DNA of 9,343 nucleotides from Archaeoglobaceae archaeon (GTDB lineage Archaea; Halobacteriota; Archaeoglobi; Archaeoglobales; Archaeoglobaceae), in contig JANXDV010000039.1 of assembly GCA_025058955.1 (NCBI GenBank), positions 270-9,612 on the forward strand, in the 5' to 3' direction. Positions within the stretch are counted from its first letter, which is position 1; every line of letters starts with the position of its first letter. This document shows, piece by piece, positions 6,091 to 9,343 of the stretch. The notes beneath the pieces were generated by a model. It was not told where the DNA came from and did no database searches. It saw only the letters and a list, made by a program, of their open reading frames with translations. The position numbers and the translations under genes are program-made.

Positions 6091-7485
6091 ATGAAATTCG
6101 ATGTCGTGATCGTTGGTGCTGGTCCTGGAGGGATGTTCGCAGCATACAAACTCGCTGGAAGTAAAAGTGTGGCGATTTTTGAAATGGGAAGAGATATATC
6201 CAAAAGAAAGTGCCCGAGCGATCTTTCGCAGAGCTATTGCAAAAAATGCAATCCCTGCAATATCACTTCTGGCGTTGGTGGAGCGGGTGGGCTTTCTGAT
6301 GGAAAATTGAATTATGTTAATCCTAATTACCCATCAAGCTTTACAGTTGGGGGAGATTTTGAATTTCTAAGTCCTGATTATTTGATCGAAAAAATGAATG
6401 AAGTAGATGAAATCTTCTCAGCTCATGGAGTTTCTGGAGAGCTATATGGTGAAGACGAGGCAAAATTGGAGAAATTTCTTAAGGATGCAAATGCAGCGGG
6501 AATAGAATTTGTCCCCCTTAGACAGAGACATGTTGGAAGCGATGAATTGCCGAAAGTGATCAAAAGTCTTGAAGAGTCTCTTAAAAAGAAAGGCGTAGAG
6601 ATCTTCACTCAAAAAACTGTGGTGGACATAGATCCAGAAAATAAGATCGTAAAGACCAATAAAAGAGAGAAGTTTGAATACGATAAGCTCATAATTGCAG
6701 TTGGAAGAAGTGGATCAGACTGGCTTGAAAAATGGGTGAAGAAGTATAAAATCGAAGTTGCAGAGAATTCCAAAGCCATAGATGTTGGTGTTCGAGTTGA
6801 AGTTCCCGCATCGATCATGGATGACATCACTTCTACGATCTACGATCCAAAGCTTAGAGTGATAACGAAGAGGCATGATGACTACATGAGAACCTTCTGC
6901 ACTTGTCCAAGGGGTTGGGTTATAAGAGAAGAATATGGAGACTTTTGCCTCGTCAATGGACACAGTAAGGCAAAGGAGAAGTCGAGTAACACAAACTTCG
7001 CTTTACTTGGGCACTATGCTTTCACCGAACCATTTGATGAGCCTAATGAATGGGGAAGAGACCTTGCGAGGATCACTACTAAGCTTGGCGGAGGAAATCC
7101 AATTCTTCAGAGACTTAAAGATCTTAGACTGGGGAGAAGGAGCACAGAAAGCAGAATAAGAAGCAACAGACTCGTCCAGCCAACCTTGAAGACCGCAATT
7201 CCAGGAGACATATGCTTAGCTTATCCAGGCAGAGTAATTGATGACATCGTAGATGCACTTGAAAGGCTTGACAAAGTTATTCCAGGGGTTGCGGATGATT
7301 CAACACTTCTCTATGCTCCAGAGGTAAAATTCTACTCGTTGAAGCTCAAAGTAGACGAGGGTATGAGAACAAACATTCCACACATTTACGCGATTGGCGA
7401 TGGAGCGGGAATAAGCAGAGGAATTGTGGGTGCTGCGGTAACTGGATTGATTGCAGCTGAAAGCATTTTAAAAGATAAGGATTAG
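6091..7485 (+). CDS. FAD-dependent dehydrogenase, COG2509 family
   Basis: A 464-residue flavoprotein. The N-terminal Rossmann motif VVIVGAGPGGMFAA (5-18) and the late FAD motif HIYAIGDGAGISRG (431-444) show FAD binding. The region after the first strand carries four close cysteines (C41, C50, C53, C56) in CPSDLSQSYCKKCNPC, followed by SGVGGAGGLSDGKLN (60-74), a hallmark of this uncharacterised family. A second pair, FCTCPRG (C270, C272), may face the flavin. The cysteines could form a redox disulfide or hold an Fe-S cluster; the sequence cannot say which. Length is normal for the family (about 450-490). ATG 6091 gives the standard start MKFDVVIVGAGPGG. It ends 2 nt before tldD, so the two are almost surely co-transcribed. 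Substrate and electron partner are unknown. Confidence 0.85.
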   Translation: MKFDVVIVGAGPGGMFAAYKLAGSKSVAIFEMGRDISKRKCPSDLSQSYCKKCNPCNITSGVGGAGGLSDGKLNYVNPNYPSSFTVGGDFEFLSPDYLIEKMNEVDEIFSAHGVSGELYGEDEAKLEKFLKDANAAGIEFVPLRQRHVGSDELPKVIKSLEESLKKKGVEIFTQKTVVDIDPENKIVKTNKREKFEYDKLIIAVGRSGSDWLEKWVKKYKIEVAENSKAIDVGVRVEVPASIMDDITSTIYDPKLRVITKRHDDYMRTFCTCPRGWVIREEYGDFCLVNGHSKAKEKSSNTNFALLGHYAFTEPFDEPNEWGRDLARITTKLGGGNPILQRLKDLRLGRRSTESRIRSNRLVQPTLKTAIPGDICLAYPGRVIDDIVDALERLDKVIPGVADDSTLLYAPEVKFYSLKLKVDEGMRTNIPHIYAIGDGAGISRGIVGAAVTGLIAAESILKDKD

Positions 7486-7487
7486 CT

Positions 7488-8753
7488 ATGCACTACGACA
7501 TTCGAGAAGTTGAAGCTGAAAGCTTAACGATTACGCTTGAAAACGGTGCCATTGAAAAACCTAAGCTGACGCACTTTCATTCAAAAAGCTTTAGAGTTCT
7601 GAAAAACGGATTTTGGGGAGTTTTTGAAGGACTTGTAGACGATGCAGAAGGATTGAGTTATGCGGAGAAGAACGCGATATGGAAGGGTGACGTGGAAATC
7701 TTGGAAGTAAATTCGAATGGGAAATTTAAGTTAAAGCCGAAGATCGACCCAAGAGATCTTAGTATTGAAGAAAAAATGAATTTTCTTAAAGAAATCGACA
7801 AGCGCATTTCTACTTCAATAAGAAGGGTTGGATATATCGAGAGCTTCAAGCGATTTGAATACCGCGACGCCTTAGGAAATGAGGTTTGCTATGTGGTGCC
7901 GAGAATGGGGATCTCTGTTGTGGCAATTGGAAAAGGGGAGACTTTGCAGTTCATATCAAAGCGTCTTATGAAACCAGGTGGCTGGGAGAAGCTTGATCAT
8001 GTTTTTGAGCTTGTTGATGAAGTTAACGAAATTCTTCCAAAACTTTTGAAGGCAAAAAGTCCTCCTTCGGGAGAGATGAATGTTTTAATGAATCCAGAAC
8101 TTGCGGGAGTTTTCATTCATGAGTGTTTTGGACATGCGGTCGAAGCGGATCATGTTTTACAGGGAGCAAGTGTGCTGATTGGGAAAATTGGAGAAAAGAT
8201 CGCTGGAGAAAATGTGACGATCGTTGACGATCCCACTATAGAGGAATTTGGTTTCTATCCCTTTGATGATGAAGGTGTAAAAGCAGAAAAGAAGGTTTTG
8301 GTTGAAAATGGGGTTTTGAAAAGCTACTTGCACAGCAAAGAGACTGCAAAAAAACTTAAAGGAAAACCAGGAAATGCGAGAAGCGAAGGAGTGGCATTTC
8401 CAATTGTTAGAATGAGCAACACATATCTTGCGGAAGGAGATCTTAGCTTTGAAGAGCTACTTGAAGAATGCAAGAATGGAGTTTTTCTCTTAGGCTCAAG
8501 AGGTGGAGAGACGAATCCAGCAACGGGATACTTTCAGTTCAGTGCTCAGTATGGCTACATAGTTAAAAATGGTGAGCTCTCCGATATGATCCGAGATGTT
8601 TCCCTTTCAGGAAATCTCGAGATCTTGAAAGACGTTAAACTTGGAAATGAGATCGAATTCGATCCAGGATTTTGTGGAAAAGCTTTTCAGACTGTTCCAG
8701 TGGCAGATGGAGCTCCAATGGTTCTCTGCAAAGCGAAAGTTGGTGGTGCTTGA
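7488..8753 (+). CDS. tldD: TldD family metallopeptidase (catalytic subunit of TldD/TldE)
   Basis: A 421-residue protein with the TldD zinc motif VFIHECFGHAVEADH (208-222), in which H211, E212 and H216 form HExxxH, and the distal Cys ligand C396 in PGFCGKAFQTVPVADGAP (393-410). The LLGSRGGETNPATGYFQFSA stretch (334-353) is typical of the C-terminal domain. In bacteria TldD pairs with TldE; the dimer takes unfolded peptides into a groove and cuts them, for example in microcin B17 maturation and CcdA turnover. Archaeal homologues are less studied. The protein is somewhat shorter than E. coli TldD, as usual in Archaea. ATG 7488 follows the FAD dehydrogenase stop by 2 nt, with AAGGA 6 nt before it. 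The metal ligands are intact, so this should be the active subunit, a cytosolic enzyme. Confidence 0.92.
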   Translation: MHYDIREVEAESLTITLENGAIEKPKLTHFHSKSFRVLKNGFWGVFEGLVDDAEGLSYAEKNAIWKGDVEILEVNSNGKFKLKPKIDPRDLSIEEKMNFLKEIDKRISTSIRRVGYIESFKRFEYRDALGNEVCYVVPRMGISVVAIGKGETLQFISKRLMKPGGWEKLDHVFELVDEVNEILPKLLKAKSPPSGEMNVLMNPELAGVFIHECFGHAVEADHVLQGASVLIGKIGEKIAGENVTIVDDPTIEEFGFYPFDDEGVKAEKKVLVENGVLKSYLHSKETAKKLKGKPGNARSEGVAFPIVRMSNTYLAEGDLSFEELLEECKNGVFLLGSRGGETNPATGYFQFSAQYGYIVKNGELSDMIRDVSLSGNLEILKDVKLGNEIEFDPGFCGKAFQTVPVADGAPMVLCKAKVGGA

Positions 8754-9343
8754 TGGAATGGGAAATATACGAGGAGAAATTTAGGGGGTTTTCTGCTGAG
8801 ATCTCTGGAGGAAAATTGAAGACTATAAACTCCTATAGGGATTTTTCATGCGCAGTAAGAGTCATCATTGATGGAAAAGTTGGTTTTTCATCTGGAAAAA
8901 GCGTTGAGAAAGCGATGGAGAATGCTAAAAAGATTGCAAGAATTTCAGAAGAGAAAATGGACAGTTTTCCAAATGAAAAGCCAGCAAAAGTTTCAGGAAT
9001 TTACGATAAAAGCATCGAGGAACTTACACCAGATCTTTTGAAAGAAGAATACGAGATCCTTGTGAATTCCATTGAAAAGGCCAAAATAGCGAGTGCATTC
9101 ATCATGCATGGAGTTTTTGAAGTCTCTTTAATAAATTCCTCAGGGGCAGAGCTAAAAGAAAAAGGAAGTTTCTCTTCTTTCTCCATAGAAACTGTTTATG
9201 GAGAGGGTAGTGGCTTTGCACAGTGTGAAAGTAGAAACAAAAAGCTTGAAATTGCTGAAACCACTCGTTATGCTGAAGAACTTGCAATAAGTTCCTCGAA
9301 GGCAATAAAGATCGAAAGTGGATACTATGATCTCATTTTAACA
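8753..9343 (+). CDS. tldE: TldE/PmbA family protein, N-terminal part, cut by the window end
   Basis: The frame stays open for 197 codons from ATG 8753 to the last base, beginning MEWEIYEEKFRGFSAEISGG. It shows the N-terminal TldD/PmbA domain: SYRDFSCAVRVIIDGKVGFS (27-46), the helix KSVEKAMENAKKIA, and later AFIMHGVFEVSLINSSG, near the point where the central domain follows. Archaeal TldE is about 420-450 residues, so less than half is present. TldE is the partner lacking the zinc motif; it forms the dimer needed for peptidase activity. The ATG shares its A with the tldD stop (TGATG), and GGTGGTG lies just upstream, so translation is coupled and the two subunits would be made in step. No stop or frameshift is seen in the part visible. 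Confidence 0.88.
   Translation, partial: MEWEIYEEKFRGFSAEISGGKLKTINSYRDFSCAVRVIIDGKVGFSSGKSVEKAMENAKKIARISEEKMDSFPNEKPAKVSGIYDKSIEELTPDLLKEEYEILVNSIEKAKIASAFIMHGVFEVSLINSSGAELKEKGSFSSFSIETVYGEGSGFAQCESRNKKLEIAETTRYAEELAISSSKAIKIESGYYDLILT

Noticed and set aside
1..9343. tRNA, rRNA, CRISPR array, insertion sequence or attachment site
   Set aside because: No clover-leaf, spaced direct repeats, transposase motifs or target-site duplications were seen on either strand.

Overview
The window looks like chromosomal DNA from a thermophilic euryarchaeon, most likely of the Archaeoglobales. By rough hand count it is about 41% GC. The evidence is the gene set: an archaeal-type LeuC, a stand-alone pyruvate-kinase-alpha/beta-like protein (the type of Archaeoglobus AF0103, recalled from memory), two DUF131 membrane proteins, an F420-type LLM oxidoreductase, a COG2509 flavoprotein, archaeal TldD/TldE and a PGF-CTERM-like surface protein. 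Several starts lie 22-25 nt from a TATA-like box, as expected for leaderless archaeal transcripts. The species cannot be fixed from the sequence alone.

Layout. 1-516 (minus) is the decayed front of a secreted alpha/beta-hydrolase (lipase-like) gene: a clear signal peptide, then a stop and several frame changes. 583-1836 (plus) is leuC, alone and without a visible small-subunit partner. 1837-1894 is a convergent terminator region with a perfect 10-bp inverted repeat. 4358-1895 (minus) holds four genes: a CARDB plus pectinacetylesterase/Notum-family surface esterase, two tandem DUF131 membrane proteins, and the pyruvate-kinase-like protein. The last three overlap end to end and appear to have their own promoter at 2962-2967. 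4371-4510 is a divergent promoter region. 4511 to the window end (plus) is a tight run of five genes: LLM flavin/F420 oxidoreductase, TrmO (tRNA m6t6A methyltransferase), a COG2509 FAD dehydrogenase, TldD, and TldE cut by the window edge.

How the genes may work together. TldD and TldE form one metallopeptidase and are translationally coupled (TGATG overlap). The FAD dehydrogenase ends 2 nt before TldD, so co-transcription is very likely. The DUF131 pair and the pyruvate-kinase-like protein overlap by a few bases each, which suggests a small membrane-linked module of unknown function. The esterase carries a membrane/sorting tail and would act outside the cell.

Most unusual signals: the multiply broken lipase; the esterase whose signal peptide seems to start in the wrong frame; the Cys cluster in the COG2509 protein next to TldD/E; the coupled DUF131-DUF131-AF0103-like unit; and a strong excess of GATC, linked to isoleucine codon choice after a G. 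No rRNA, tRNA, CRISPR array, insertion sequence or obvious new defence system was seen.
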